Positions 1 to 10,386 of a stretch of 64,000 nucleotides of DNA are shown piece by piece (positions within the stretch are counted from its first letter, which is position 1; the number at the start of each line of letters is the position of its first letter). The stretch is taken from NCBI RefSeq assembly GCF_030815855.1, contig NZ_JAUSXG010000001.1, forward strand, positions 3,286,001 through 3,350,000, given 5' to 3'. Both the position numbers and the translations under genes were made by a program. The notes under the pieces were generated by a model. It was not told the DNA's origin, ran no database searches, and saw only the letters and a list, made by a program, of their open reading frames with translations. The stretch is from Variovorax paradoxus. Lineage in GTDB: Bacteria > Pseudomonadota > Gammaproteobacteria > Burkholderiales > Burkholderiaceae_C.

Positions 1-134
1 GCATGGCCGTGAGCCAGGTGGCGGCGGCCAGCGGCTATGCCACCGACAGCGCGTTCTGCGCCATGTTCAAGGCGGCCACCGGCCGCTCGCCGACGTCGTT
101 CCAGCACCGCAAGCGATCCGCCGCACTTGCCTGA
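1..134 (+). CDS. AraC-family transcriptional regulator, C-terminal fragment
   Basis: The window opens inside this gene; only the last 43 or so codons before the TGA at 132-134 are visible. The residues ASGYATDSAFCAMFKAATG followed by SPTSFQHR match the second helix-turn-helix of AraC/XylS DNA-binding domains (G-Y/F-x-S-x-x-x-F-x-x-x-F-K-x-x-x-G-x-S-P-x-x-F/Y-R). The effector-binding domain and therefore the ligand lie outside the window. It reads towards the PAP2-like gene 85 bp downstream, but nothing visible links the two. Confidence 0.75.
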   Translation, partial: MAVSQVAAASGYATDSAFCAMFKAATGRSPTSFQHRKRSAALA

Positions 135-218
135 ATCGCCTGTGCGGCGCGGGGCTGTCACGGCGCTCTGGCAAGATCGGCGGGCCCAAGAAACCACGGA
201 CCCCGACCCACCTGCCCC

Positions 219-935
219 ATGGCGCCCATTCCCCGATCGCATCGCCCCCTGACCTGGACCGCAGACATCGGCGAGCGCATCCGCAGCCTCTTCTGGCTCA
301 AGGCGATCGGCACCACGGCCTTCACGTGGCTCTTCTTCATCGGCTACTTCCACCTGCTGCGCAACCCGGTCTACCCGGTCGTGGTGATGCCGCTCACGGC
401 GCTCGACCACCTGATTCCGTTCCAGCCGTACACGCTGGGCGCCTACCTCTCGCTCTGGTTCTATGTGGGCGTCGCGCCGGGGTTGCAGCTGGGCTTTCGC
501 GAGCTGGTGGTCTATGGGCTTTGGATCGGCGCGCTCTGCCTCACGGGCCTGGGCCTCTTCTACTTCTGGCCCACCCAGATACCGCCGCTCGCCATCGACG
601 TGTCGGGCTACCCCGGCTTTGCGATGTTGCAGGGCGTGGATGCCGCGGGCAACGCCTGTCCCTCGATGCACGTGGCCGTGGCCATCTTCACCGCCATACG
701 CCTGGACCACGTGCTGCGCGAGACGCGCACGCCGGTCTTCCTGCGCCTTGCGAACTGGCTCTGGTTTGCCGCCATTGCCTACTCGACGCTGGCCGTCAAG
801 CAGCATGTGGTGCTCGACGCACTGGCCGGCGCGTTGCTGGGAACGGCCTTTGCGCTGCCCTCGCTGCGCTGGCGTCCGGTGTACAGAAACCGGCCGAATA
901 CTTTGGTGGGAGCGGATATCATTGGCCATCACTGA
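219..935 (+). CDS. PAP2-superfamily integral membrane protein
   Basis: A 238-residue protein with about five to six hydrophobic segments. Two motifs of the phosphatidic acid phosphatase type 2 / inositolphosphotransferase superfamily are present: CPSMHVAVA near residue 148 (the PSxxH step, general-acid His) and, about 45 residues on, YSTLAVKQHVVLDALAG (the SRxxxxxHxxxD step, nucleophile His and Asp). The Arg usually seen in the second motif is replaced, as in the AUR1-like branch. Likely substrates are lipid phosphates or undecaprenyl diphosphate at the outer face of the inner membrane. The acyl carrier protein gene follows at 95 bp, so a role in lipid or acyl-chain handling is plausible but not shown. 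Confidence 0.75.
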   Translation: MAPIPRSHRPLTWTADIGERIRSLFWLKAIGTTAFTWLFFIGYFHLLRNPVYPVVVMPLTALDHLIPFQPYTLGAYLSLWFYVGVAPGLQLGFRELVVYGLWIGALCLTGLGLFYFWPTQIPPLAIDVSGYPGFAMLQGVDAAGNACPSMHVAVAIFTAIRLDHVLRETRTPVFLRLANWLWFAAIAYSTLAVKQHVVLDALAGALLGTAFALPSLRWRPVYRNRPNTLVGADIIGHH

Positions 936-1029
936 CCCACAAGCCGAGCGAGGAAGGGGTCGATCCCATGCAGCGCCCTGAGGGGTGGCGATCGATCAGC
1001 GGCCGGCACACGACAACAGGCATCGCACG

Positions 1030-1272
1030 ATGAGTTCGCTGAAGGAATTGCAGGACCTGATCCACGAGAAGTACGGTATCGAACCGTCGAAGCTCGACCC
1101 CCATGCATCGATGCGCGAAACAGGCGGACTCGACTCGCTGGCATTGGCCGAGTTCCTGTTTGCCATCGAAGACCACTTCGGCATCACCATGCCCGACGAC
1201 GACGCGAACATCGACACGCTGGGCGAACTGGCGTTGCTCGTCGACAAGGTCAGGGCCGCGAAAACAGCGTGA
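1030..1272 (+). CDS. Acyl carrier protein (stand-alone)
   Basis: An 80-residue four-helix carrier protein. The phosphopantetheine attachment Ser is in GGLDSLALAEF (Ser36), followed by the acidic helix II region typical of ACPs. The ATG at 1030 is chosen because it gives normal ACP length; an in-frame start further upstream would add residues with no ACP character. Its stop overlaps the GTG of the next gene (GTGA), so the carrier and the ketosynthase are translationally coupled. It is not the housekeeping acpP, which normally lies between fabG and fabF with fabD nearby; here no other fatty-acid genes are present. It probably serves a dedicated partner ketosynthase. Confidence 0.85.
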   Translation: MSSLKELQDLIHEKYGIEPSKLDPHASMRETGGLDSLALAEFLFAIEDHFGITMPDDDANIDTLGELALLVDKVRAAKTA

Positions 1273-2477
1273 GCCACGAGGTCTGCGTCACGGGCCTCGG
1301 CGTCATGGCGCCGCACGGCGGCGAGCCCGATGCACTGTTCCAGGCACTGCTGGGCGGCCAGTCGGCCATCCGCCCGATCTTTCCCGACCTGCCCAAGCCG
1401 GCCGCCGCGGCCACGGTGGCTTTCGACGAAACGCGCTGGTTCACCAAGCTGCAGCTCGCCGGGGTCGACCGGGTGAGCCAGCTTGCCGTGGCGGCGACCG
1501 ACCTCGCGATGCGCGATGCAGGCCTTGCCGCAAGCGATGCCGATCCCGAGCGCACGGGTATCTATGCCGGCTGCGGCATGGGCGGTGCCGCCGCACTGGA
1601 GGCCGCGTACCGCGGCAACGGACGCGTATCGCCGCTCACCATCCCAGCCTTCATGCCCAATGCGCCTGCCGCCCACGTGGCCATGCGCCAGGGCGTGCAG
1701 GGGCCGGTGCTGACCTATTCGGTCGCCTGCGCCTCGTCGTCGGTCGCCATTGCCGAAGCGGCCAAGGCCATCCAGCGTGGCGAAGTCGACATGGCCATTG
1801 CTGGCGGCAGCGAGGCGCTCATCGTGCCGGGCGTGGTGCTGGCATGGCAGGCCATGCAGACGCTGGCAACTTTCCAGCCCGGCGAAGCAGCCGGCGCGGT
1901 ACGTCCGTTCGCGAGCGACCGCAGCGGGTTCGCGCTGGGCGAAGGCGCGGCCTTCCTCGTGCTCGAATCCGCCGAACGCGCGCGCGGCCGCGGCGCGCGC
2001 AGCTATGCCACGCTGGCCGGTTGGGGCCTGAGCAGCGATGCCACGCACCTCACGAAGCCGGACGCACCGGGCCAGGCGCGCGCATTGCGCCAGGCGCTGC
2101 GTCAGGCCGGCCTTCAACCGCGCGACGTGGGCTACTGCAACGCGCACGGCACGGCCACGCGCATCGGCGATGTGGTCGAGCGCAATGCGCTGGCGGAGGT
2201 GTGGGGCCGCGACCTCGACACCCTGCGCGTCAGCTCCACAAAGGCGCTGCACGGCCACATGCTCGGCGCGGCGGGCGCCCTCGAGGCGCTCATCACGGTG
2301 CTGGCGCTGCACCGCCGCGAACTGCCGCCCAATGCCCACTGCCACGAAATCGATCCGGCCTGCAGCCTGAATCTCGTGACGCAGAACGACACGCACGCGC
2401 CGGCACTCGAAGCCGCAATGAGCAACTCCTTCGCGTTCGGCGGCACGAACTCGGTGCTGCTTTTCCGTCGCCCGTGA
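1269..2477 (+). CDS. Beta-ketoacyl-[acyl-carrier-protein] synthase (KAS I/II family)
   Basis: A 402-residue condensing enzyme of the thiolase fold. The active-site Cys is in TYSVACASS (Cys154), the two catalytic His in NAHGTAT (His293) and KALHGHMLGAAG (His330), with the conserved Lys325 beside the latter; the C-terminal FAFGGTN glycine loop is intact. All catalytic residues are present, so decarboxylative Claisen condensation on an ACP-bound chain is expected. The start is GTG at 1269, overlapping the ACP stop by 4 bp. With only an ACP partner and no ketoreductase or dehydratase nearby, it may make or modify a special acyl product, or act with enzymes encoded elsewhere. Length is normal for the family. 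Confidence 0.88.
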   Translation: MSHEVCVTGLGVMAPHGGEPDALFQALLGGQSAIRPIFPDLPKPAAAATVAFDETRWFTKLQLAGVDRVSQLAVAATDLAMRDAGLAASDADPERTGIYAGCGMGGAAALEAAYRGNGRVSPLTIPAFMPNAPAAHVAMRQGVQGPVLTYSVACASSSVAIAEAAKAIQRGEVDMAIAGGSEALIVPGVVLAWQAMQTLATFQPGEAAGAVRPFASDRSGFALGEGAAFLVLESAERARGRGARSYATLAGWGLSSDATHLTKPDAPGQARALRQALRQAGLQPRDVGYCNAHGTATRIGDVVERNALAEVWGRDLDTLRVSSTKALHGHMLGAAGALEALITVLALHRRELPPNAHCHEIDPACSLNLVTQNDTHAPALEAAMSNSFAFGGTNSVLLFRRP

Positions 2478-2543
2478 ATCGCGGTTCCGTCGGGGTATGC
2501 TGCCGATGGAATCCTCATTCACCCCTACAGGCGGGAGCACGTC

Positions 2544-2951
2544 ATGCATGTTCGTTCCACACTGATTTCCGTCGTGCTGATCGCAGCCAGCGTCTCGGCC
2601 TCGGCCCAGTCCGACCTGCTCGGCAAGCTCAAGGACCAGGCCGGTTCGTCGCTCGGCGGGAACCTCGGCTTCAAGATGCCCGCGATCGGCTCCAGCACCG
2701 TCGGCAGCGCGGCCGGCGTGCTGCAGTACTGCGTCAAGAACAACTATCTCGGCGGCGATGCGGCCTCGGTGAAAGACAAGCTCCTTGCCAAGATCACCGG
2801 CCAGAAGCAGCAGGAAAAGAACTTCGAGAGCGGCGCGAAGGGGCTGCTGAAGGGCGGCGACGGCAAGACGCTCAACTTCAAGATCCTGTCGTCGAAGATG
2901 AAGGAAAAGGCCTGCGATTACGTGCTGAAAAACGCCACCTCCCTGATCTGA
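2544..2951 (+). CDS. DUF2501 family periplasmic protein (YjjA-like)
   Basis: A 135-residue protein with a Sec signal peptide (hydrophobic stretch after MHVRS, cleavage likely after ASA near residue 22). The mature part, SDLLGKLKDQAG..., then a central VLQYCVKNNYL and a C-terminal KEKACDYVL, matches my recollection of the DUF2501 family (E. coli YjjA). The two Cys in those segments could form a disulfide. Function is unknown in the family. It stands alone between the ketosynthase and the SulP gene, with 66 bp upstream and 76 bp downstream. Confidence 0.75.
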   Translation: MHVRSTLISVVLIAASVSASAQSDLLGKLKDQAGSSLGGNLGFKMPAIGSSTVGSAAGVLQYCVKNNYLGGDAASVKDKLLAKITGQKQQEKNFESGAKGLLKGGDGKTLNFKILSSKMKEKACDYVLKNATSLI

Positions 2952-3027
2952 CAACGCTCCTGCGTCCCGACCGCGCGCCGCACCGCGCCTGTGTTCTCTT
3001 GCCTCTCCCGTGCGCCAGCAACGATCC

Positions 3028-4764
3028 ATGAACCCGGCCGCCCCCTCTCCTTCCTTGCGCCAGCGCCTCGCGCGCTGGGTTCCCTGTCTCGCCTGGCCGC
3101 GCCCTTCGGCCGCGCTGCTGCGCAACGAGGCGATGGCGGGCGTCACGGTGGCGCTGATGGTCATTCCACAAGGCGTGGCTTACGCGGCACTCGCCGGCAT
3201 GCCGCTGGTCACGGGCGTGTACGCGGCGCTGTTTCCGGCGCTCGTCGCGGTGATCTTCAGTTCGTCGCAGCGGCTGTCGGTCGGGCCCACGGCCCTCACG
3301 AGCTTGCTGGTGGGCGCATCGCTCGCGCCGCTCGCGGTGCCGGGCAGCACCGAGTGGGTGGCAATGGCGGTGTGGCTCACGCTGATCTCCGGCGCCGTTC
3401 AGATCGTGCTGGGCGCGGGCCGCTTCGGCTGGCTGCTGCGGCTGGTGAATTCGCCGGTGCTCATCGGCTTCACGCAAGGCGCGGCGGTGCTCATCGCCAT
3501 TTCTCAGCTGCCGGGGCTGCTCGGCTTCACGGGCCGCACCATTCCGCAAGTGCTGCGGGGCGGTCCGCTGCCGGACTTGACGGCCATCGCCTTCGGCCTG
3601 GGCAGCATTGCGGCGCTGTGGCTCGGCAAGCGGCTGGCGCCCCGTTTTCCAACCGCGATGGCACTGGTCGCGGGTGCGGCGGCCATCAGCTGGACGATCG
3701 ATTACGCGCTGCGCGGCGGGGCCGTGGTGGGCAGCCTGCCATCGGGCCTGCCTTCGTTGTACTGGCCCGGCTTGTTGCCCTTGAGCACGCTCGGCACGCT
3801 GGTGCTGCCCGCGCTGATGATCACGCTGGTGAGCTTTCTCGAAACCGCCTCGAGCGCCAAGGTCGACAACGCGCGCGCCGGCACGCTCTGGAACGAGAAC
3901 CAGGACCTCATCGGCCAGGGCCTGGCCAAGCTGGTCTCGGGCTTCTCGGGCGCTTTCCCCACCAGTTCGTCGTTCTCGCGCTCGGCCATCACGCTCTATG
4001 CGGGCGCGCAGACCGGGTGGGCCACGCTGTTCAGCGTCGCGGTCGTGGCCGGTGCGCTGCTGTGGCTGATGCCGCTGCTCTATCACGTGCCGCAGGCGGT
4101 GCTGGCCGCCGTGGTGGTCACGGCCATTCTCGGGCTCGTCAAGCCGGCGAGCTTCATTGCGCTCTGGCGCGTGTCGCGCATCGAGGCCAGCATTTCGTTC
4201 GGCACCTTCGTGCTGACCATTGGCACCGCGCCGAGCATCTACTGGGGCGTGCTGGGCGGGCTGTTCGCGAGCATGGCGCACTACATGTACCGCCACCTGC
4301 ATCCGCGCATCATCGAGGTGGGCCTGCATCCCGACGGCAGCCTGCGCGACCGCAACCTCTGGAAGCTGCCGCCGCTGGCACCGCAGCTCTACGCACTGCG
4401 CATGGATGCCGAACTCGACTTCGCCTCGGCGTCGACGCTCGAGCGCGCGCTCACGGTCGTGCTGGCCGAGCGGCCTGAACTGACCGATGTGTGCCTCTTT
4501 GCACAACCTATCAACCGCATCGACATCACGGGCGCCGAAGTGTTCGGCTCGATCCGGCGAATGATGGAATCCAAGGGCGTGCGCCTGCACCTGAGCGGCC
4601 TGAAGCTGCCGGCCCTGCAGGTGCTCGAACGTGCCGGGCTGCTCGCGCCGGGGCCGATGCTTTTCAGCTACCGCACCGACGGCGAAGCGCTGGCGGCACT
4701 GGCCGGAGGCGCGAATCAGCGCGCCGAGACAAAGGGTTCGACCGAAGCCGACTTGATCTCGTAG
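3028..4764 (+). CDS. SulP family inorganic anion transporter with STAS domain
   Basis: About 578 residues. Residues 20-400 hold ten or more hydrophobic segments; the first contains VALMVIPQGVAYA, the SulP signature of sulfate permeases. After the membrane part, a cytoplasmic STAS domain occupies roughly residues 430-560 (ALRMDAELDFASA... through the INRIDITGAEVF loop). Family members move sulfate, bicarbonate or dicarboxylates across the inner membrane; the substrate cannot be told here. An in-frame GTG at 3010 would add six residues; the ATG at 3028 is preferred. The 3' end overlaps the DUF3299 gene on the other strand by 49 bp. Confidence 0.87.
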   Translation: MNPAAPSPSLRQRLARWVPCLAWPRPSAALLRNEAMAGVTVALMVIPQGVAYAALAGMPLVTGVYAALFPALVAVIFSSSQRLSVGPTALTSLLVGASLAPLAVPGSTEWVAMAVWLTLISGAVQIVLGAGRFGWLLRLVNSPVLIGFTQGAAVLIAISQLPGLLGFTGRTIPQVLRGGPLPDLTAIAFGLGSIAALWLGKRLAPRFPTAMALVAGAAAISWTIDYALRGGAVVGSLPSGLPSLYWPGLLPLSTLGTLVLPALMITLVSFLETASSAKVDNARAGTLWNENQDLIGQGLAKLVSGFSGAFPTSSSFSRSAITLYAGAQTGWATLFSVAVVAGALLWLMPLLYHVPQAVLAAVVVTAILGLVKPASFIALWRVSRIEASISFGTFVLTIGTAPSIYWGVLGGLFASMAHYMYRHLHPRIIEVGLHPDGSLRDRNLWKLPPLAPQLYALRMDAELDFASASTLERALTVVLAERPELTDVCLFAQPINRIDITGAEVFGSIRRMMESKGVRLHLSGLKLPALQVLERAGLLAPGPMLFSYRTDGEALAALAGGANQRAETKGSTEADLIS

Positions 4765-5294
4765 CCGCTCACGCCCATGTCCGCCGACGAATAGCGCGCC
4801 GCCTTCAGCAGGCCGCTGACGCGCACCGTGTCCATCGCGTGCAGGCCCTTCACGGTATCGGCCGCGATCACGTGGACGATCTGGTTGGCGGGCGGCGGTG
4901 GGGTGTGGATGCAGGCGCCGAAATACGGCACCAGCAGAAATTCACGGATGCCGCCCTGCGTGTTGTCGAGCGGAACCACGAAGCCCGAGAGCTGCGCAGC
5001 CGTGCCGTCGAGCGCCACGTTGACCGGCGCGTTGTCCCATACGGCGCGCATCTCGTCGAGCATCTGCACCGCGCGCGGATCATTGTCGCGCAGCGACTCC
5101 AGGCTGATGTCGCGGTAGCGCCTGGTCGGGTCCCAGCTCTTGGGCACGAGCTCTTCCCATTTGAGCTCCTGCACCGCGCCCGCCGCGGCCGCCCGCGTGT
5201 CGGCGGCCGGGCCGCAGCCCGCCAGGGTCACCGCGCCCAATGCAAGCAGGAAAGCCGGCAAGGTACGGCGAAGAAAGGCTCTCATGGCCTCCAT
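4716..5294 (-). CDS. DUF3299 domain lipoprotein
   Basis: A 192-residue exported protein. The N-terminus carries a basic, hydrophobic signal ending in the lipobox LAGC (Cys27), so it should be lipid-anchored in the envelope. The body, with WEELVPKSWDP near the start and YFGACIHTPPPPANQIVHV in the middle, fits the DUF3299 family. That Cys/His patch could bind metal, but this is inference. ATG at 5294 is used; a second ATG at 5285 sits directly behind a GGAGG and is a fair alternative. The gene is convergent with, and overlaps, the SulP gene. Biological role unknown. Confidence 0.75.
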   Translation of the reverse strand: MEAMRAFLRRTLPAFLLALGAVTLAGCGPAADTRAAAAGAVQELKWEELVPKSWDPTRRYRDISLESLRDNDPRAVQMLDEMRAVWDNAPVNVALDGTAAQLSGFVVPLDNTQGGIREFLLVPYFGACIHTPPPPANQIVHVIAADTVKGLHAMDTVRVSGLLKAARYSSADMGVSGYEIKSASVEPFVSAR

Positions 5295-5366
5295 TGTGCT
5301 TGGGCCCCATTGCCCCCGGCTTAGTCGAGTCTTAATGAGGGAGGCAAATGCATGCGCACAAGCCGG

Positions 5367-5774
5367 TCAGTCCCGCACCGGTCCGCGCAGGTTCTTGATC
5401 TGCGAGCGCTGGCTCTTGCCCTCGAGCCGGCGCTGCTTCGAACCATAGGTCGGCTTGGTGGCGCGCCGCACGCGCGGCGGCGTGGCCACGCTGTCGACCA
5501 CCGCCTGCAAGCGCGCGAGCGCGTCGGCCCGGTTCATCTCCTGCGTGCGGTGCTGCTGCGCCTTCAGCACGAAGACGCCTTCCTGCGTGATGCGGCTGTC
5601 GCGCAATGCAAGCAGCCGCTCTTTCACGTCGGCGGGCAGCGAGCTGGCATGAATGTCGTAGCGCAGGTGCACCGCGCTCGACACCTTGTTGACGTTCTGC
5701 CCGCCCGCGCCCTGCGCACGAATGGCGCTGATTTCGACCTCGTCGGGGTCGATCAGAATGGGTGGACGAAGCAT
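5367..5774 (-). CDS. arfB: Alternative ribosome-rescue factor / peptidyl-tRNA hydrolase ArfB
   Basis: A 135-residue class-I release-factor homologue without the codon-recognition domains. RAQGAGGQNVNKV carries the GGQ tripeptide (residues 24-26) that hydrolyses peptidyl-tRNA in the ribosomal peptidyl-transferase centre. The tail is strongly basic (KPTYGSKQRRLEGKSQRSQIK), as in ArfB, where it enters the empty mRNA channel of stalled ribosomes. The ATG at 5774 gives the usual length; longer readings in this frame run into clpB antisense sequence. It sits 47 bp downstream of the small membrane-protein gene. Confidence 0.9.
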   Translation of the reverse strand: MLRPPILIDPDEVEISAIRAQGAGGQNVNKVSSAVHLRYDIHASSLPADVKERLLALRDSRITQEGVFVLKAQQHRTQEMNRADALARLQAVVDSVATPPRVRRATKPTYGSKQRRLEGKSQRSQIKNLRGPVRD

Positions 5775-5821
5775 GAAGGCGAGTGTGCCTTCAAACGCGT
5801 TCGAAGACCGCGGCGTGCTTC

Positions 5822-6163
5822 TTATTCGCCGCGCGCAGGCCGGGCCCGCACATCGGTCACGTCGCCGGCCGGACGCAGCGACAGCGGGCTGCGCACCGAC
5901 TCGCCGCGGGCACGCGCGTTGGCCGTGTCCGAGGCAGTAGGTTCGGCCGGCTGTGCCGCATTGCGAAAACGTTCGAAGCCCGAGCGCGGATTGAAGCGCC
6001 CGCCCATCGAAGCCATCCAGGGCCTCACGGGCTTGCCCGTGAGGCGCCCCCAAGCGTAGCGAACACCCCACACGGCGGCGAGCAGCGTGACCGCGACCGC
6101 CAGGCTGGCCGCGAAAACCAGCCCCAGGAGCAGAAGAACGACGCGAAAGATAAAGTTCATCAT
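5822..6163 (-). CDS. Small membrane protein of unknown function
   Basis: A 113-residue protein with one long hydrophobic N-terminal stretch (about residues 4-32), then a short basic segment WGRLTGKPVRPW and a polar, Arg/Ala/Pro-rich C-terminal half that looks disordered. I do not recognise a family. It begins 6 bp after the clpB stop, so it is probably co-transcribed with clpB; whether it shares the heat-shock response is unknown. The tail would be cytoplasmic or periplasmic depending on topology, with positive-inside favouring the cytoplasm. Confidence 0.6.
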   Translation of the reverse strand: MMNFIFRVVLLLLGLVFAASLAVAVTLLAAVWGVRYAWGRLTGKPVRPWMASMGGRFNPRSGFERFRNAAQPAEPTASDTANARARGESVRSPLSLRPAGDVTDVRARPARGE

Positions 6164-6169
6164 CCGACT

Positions 6170-8791
<2,622 letters not shown>

Positions 8792-8901
8792 GGTGGTATT
8801 CCTGCACTCAAAATAGGACTGTTCCGGCGCGATTCAAGGTGTCCGGCGCTTCGGGCATGGCTATTGCACTGTGCCTGTTCATCTTTCGAATGGAGTCGAT
8901 C

Positions 8902-9894
8902 ATGGTTTTTTCAATGCAGCGCGCCCATCCGGTTCGCCGGGCGCTCGGCGTCGGTCTCTTTGTAGCGGCCATGGGCCTCGCAGGTCTTGCGCAGGCGCAA
9001 GGCACCCCCATTCGCCTGCTGGTCGGTTTTCCGGCGGGTGCCGGCACGGACGCCATTGCACGCACGCTGGGTGAAAAACTCAAGGATGTGCTGGGCGTGC
9101 CGGTGGTGGTGGAAAACCGCGCCGGCGCCGGCGGACAGATCGCGGCGCAGGCGCTCAAGGCGGCCCCGGCCGACGGCCACACGCTGTTCCTTTCGCACGA
9201 CCATACGATTTCCATCCTGCCGCAGGTGGTGAAGAACCCGGGCTTCAACCCCGCGACCGACTTCGTGCCCGTGGCCGGCTTCGCTACCTTCGCCAATGTA
9301 CTCGCGGTGTCGGGCGGCACGCCGGCCAAGAGCATCGACGAGTACGTGAAGTGGGTTCGCACCCAGCGCGGCGGCAAGGAGACCATCGGCGTTCCGGCAC
9401 CGGCCTCGATTCCCGAGTTCCTGGTGAAGATGATCTCGGACAAGTACAAGATCGATGTGCAGCCCGCGCCCTACCGTGGCAGCGCGCCGATGACGGCCGA
9501 CATGCTGGGCAACCAGATCACCGCGGGCATCGCCTCGGTGCCCGACTTCATCGAGAACCACAAGGCGGGCAAGGTGCGCATCGTGGCGTCCATCGGCGCC
9601 AAGCGCCAGGCCGTGCTGCCGAACGTGCCGACCTTCACCGAGCTGGGTTTCTCGAACCTCGAGGACCTGCCCTACTACGGCATCTTCGCGCCCGTGGGCA
9701 CGCCGCAGCCGGTCATCGACAAGTACGGCGAGGCCCTGCAGAAAGTGCTGGCCATGCCTGACGTGAAGCAGAAGCTCACGACCATGGGGTTGACGGTCGG
9801 CTACGAGTCCCAGGGCCAGTTCGCAGGCCGCGTGCGCAGCTATACGCAGACCTGGGAACGGATCATCCAGTCGAGCGGCTTCAAGCCCCTCTGA
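8902..9894 (+). CDS. Bug-family tripartite tricarboxylate transporter substrate-binding protein
   Basis: About 330 residues: a Sec signal peptide ending AQA, then PIRLLVGFPAGAGTDAIART, the glycine-rich first ligand loop of Bug receptors, and VVVENRAGAGGQIAA, the second hallmark. The fold is a two-lobed periplasmic binding protein that usually binds carboxylates. The ATG at 8902 is preferred because a GGAG lies 6 nt upstream; earlier in-frame ATGs at 8839 and 8890 lack this. No TctA/TctB-type membrane genes are nearby, so it is an orphan receptor, as most Bug proteins in this bacterial group are. Ligand unknown. Confidence 0.9.
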   Translation: MVFSMQRAHPVRRALGVGLFVAAMGLAGLAQAQGTPIRLLVGFPAGAGTDAIARTLGEKLKDVLGVPVVVENRAGAGGQIAAQALKAAPADGHTLFLSHDHTISILPQVVKNPGFNPATDFVPVAGFATFANVLAVSGGTPAKSIDEYVKWVRTQRGGKETIGVPAPASIPEFLVKMISDKYKIDVQPAPYRGSAPMTADMLGNQITAGIASVPDFIENHKAGKVRIVASIGAKRQAVLPNVPTFTELGFSNLEDLPYYGIFAPVGTPQPVIDKYGEALQKVLAMPDVKQKLTTMGLTVGYESQGQFAGRVRSYTQTWERIIQSSGFKPL

Positions 9895-9903
9895 GCTTTC
9901 TGG

Positions 9904-10014
9904 CTCCCTCTCCCTCCGGGAGAGGGTTGGGGTGAGGGCATGTGCCGCCGATGAGGCGCAGCGCTCGACAACGGCCGCTTGTCCTCACCCCGCCCTCTCC
10001 CAGAGGGAGAGGGA
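9904..10014. repeat. REP-like paired inverted repeats
   Basis: Two GC-rich hairpin-forming arms face each other in the gap after the Bug gene. The first, 9904-9939, contains CCCTCTCCC...GGGAGAGGG then GGGGTGAGGG; the second, 9981-10014, contains CCTCACCCC then CCCTCTCCC...GGGAGAGGG. Each arm folds on itself and the two are also inverted copies of one another. This is the pattern of repetitive extragenic palindromes in pairs. It directly abuts the displaced moaE end at 10021. Confidence 0.75.
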
Positions 10015-10020
10015 AAAGAA

Positions 10021-10060
10021 TCAAGCGTTGTTGGCCGTGATGCCCCAGCGCGCCAGCCCT
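10021..10060 (-). pseudogene. Displaced 3' end of moaE (remnant)
   Basis: Read on the minus strand, these bases encode AGLARWGITANNA followed by TGA. The intact moaE at 13387-13863 ends AALARWGIDVGNA then TGA. Nine of thirteen residues agree, the stops line up, and the DNA shares a perfect 15-bp core. Upstream of the core the remnant no longer resembles moaE. The simplest reading is that this is the original end of moaE, pushed 3.37 kb away by an insertion that brought a substitute gene end. Confidence 0.7.
10043..10057. repeat. Left direct repeat of the cassette (att-like core)
   Basis: The 15-base sequence CCCCAGCGCGCCAGC occurs here and again at 13409-13423 in the same orientation. In both places it lies exactly 22 bases from the stop codon of a moaE reading frame. 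The identity extends to 18 of 19 bases if the preceding GATR is included. It bounds the toxin/immunity-like cassette on the left. Whether it is a true recombinase core is not known. Confidence 0.6.
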
Positions 10061-10236
10061 GCCACAGGCGCCGCGACAGCGGCACGCCGTGGAGTTCCAG
10101 TTGGAGCAAGTACCGGAGATAGCACACGCTTCGGATGACTTACACGCCCGCCGGAGACCTGCATTCCTTCACGGTTCGTTTATCGCAGTCGGGGAGGCAC
10201 TGCGGCTTTGACTATTCCGGCCAACCACAATGGGCC

Positions 10237-10386
10237 ATGGCCAACCTCAGCCCCCAACTGCAAACGGCGCTGGCTCAGTTCGCAGCCCAGCCGGGCGTGA
10301 CTCCCACGCAGAAGGCGCGACTGCGTGCCGCCGTCGCCAGCAAGGCCGGATTGCTGGAGCAACTGAACCAGGACGCATCCCAATGA
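10237..10386 (+). CDS. 49-residue orphan effector 'head' (truncated paralogue of the 11096 protein)
   Basis: The peptide begins MANLSPQLQTALAQFAAQPG and ends LLEQLNQDASQ. It parallels the first 48 residues of the large protein at 11096 (MSILNPQLEIALSQLAAQPG... LLERLNQDAAD), at roughly 70 percent identity, and the DNA is similar too. Homology stops just where this frame stops. The TGA overlaps the start of the lipoprotein gene (ATGA), so translation is coupled. It may be the scar of a lost upstream effector, or a small adaptor in its own right. An in-frame ATG at 10135 exists but has no counterpart in the paralogue. Confidence 0.55.
   Translation: MANLSPQLQTALAQFAAQPGVTPTQKARLRAAVASKAGLLEQLNQDASQ

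Noticed and set aside
996..3164. A 722-codon open frame on the minus strand opposite the ACP/ketosynthase region
   Set aside because: It is low-complexity Arg/Ala/Gly/His sequence antisense to two genes with intact catalytic motifs; an effect of high GC at third codon positions.
10135..10386. ATG at 10135 as the start of the small head protein
   Set aside because: The first 34 residues have no counterpart in the paralogous effector head, which begins at the Met encoded at 10237.
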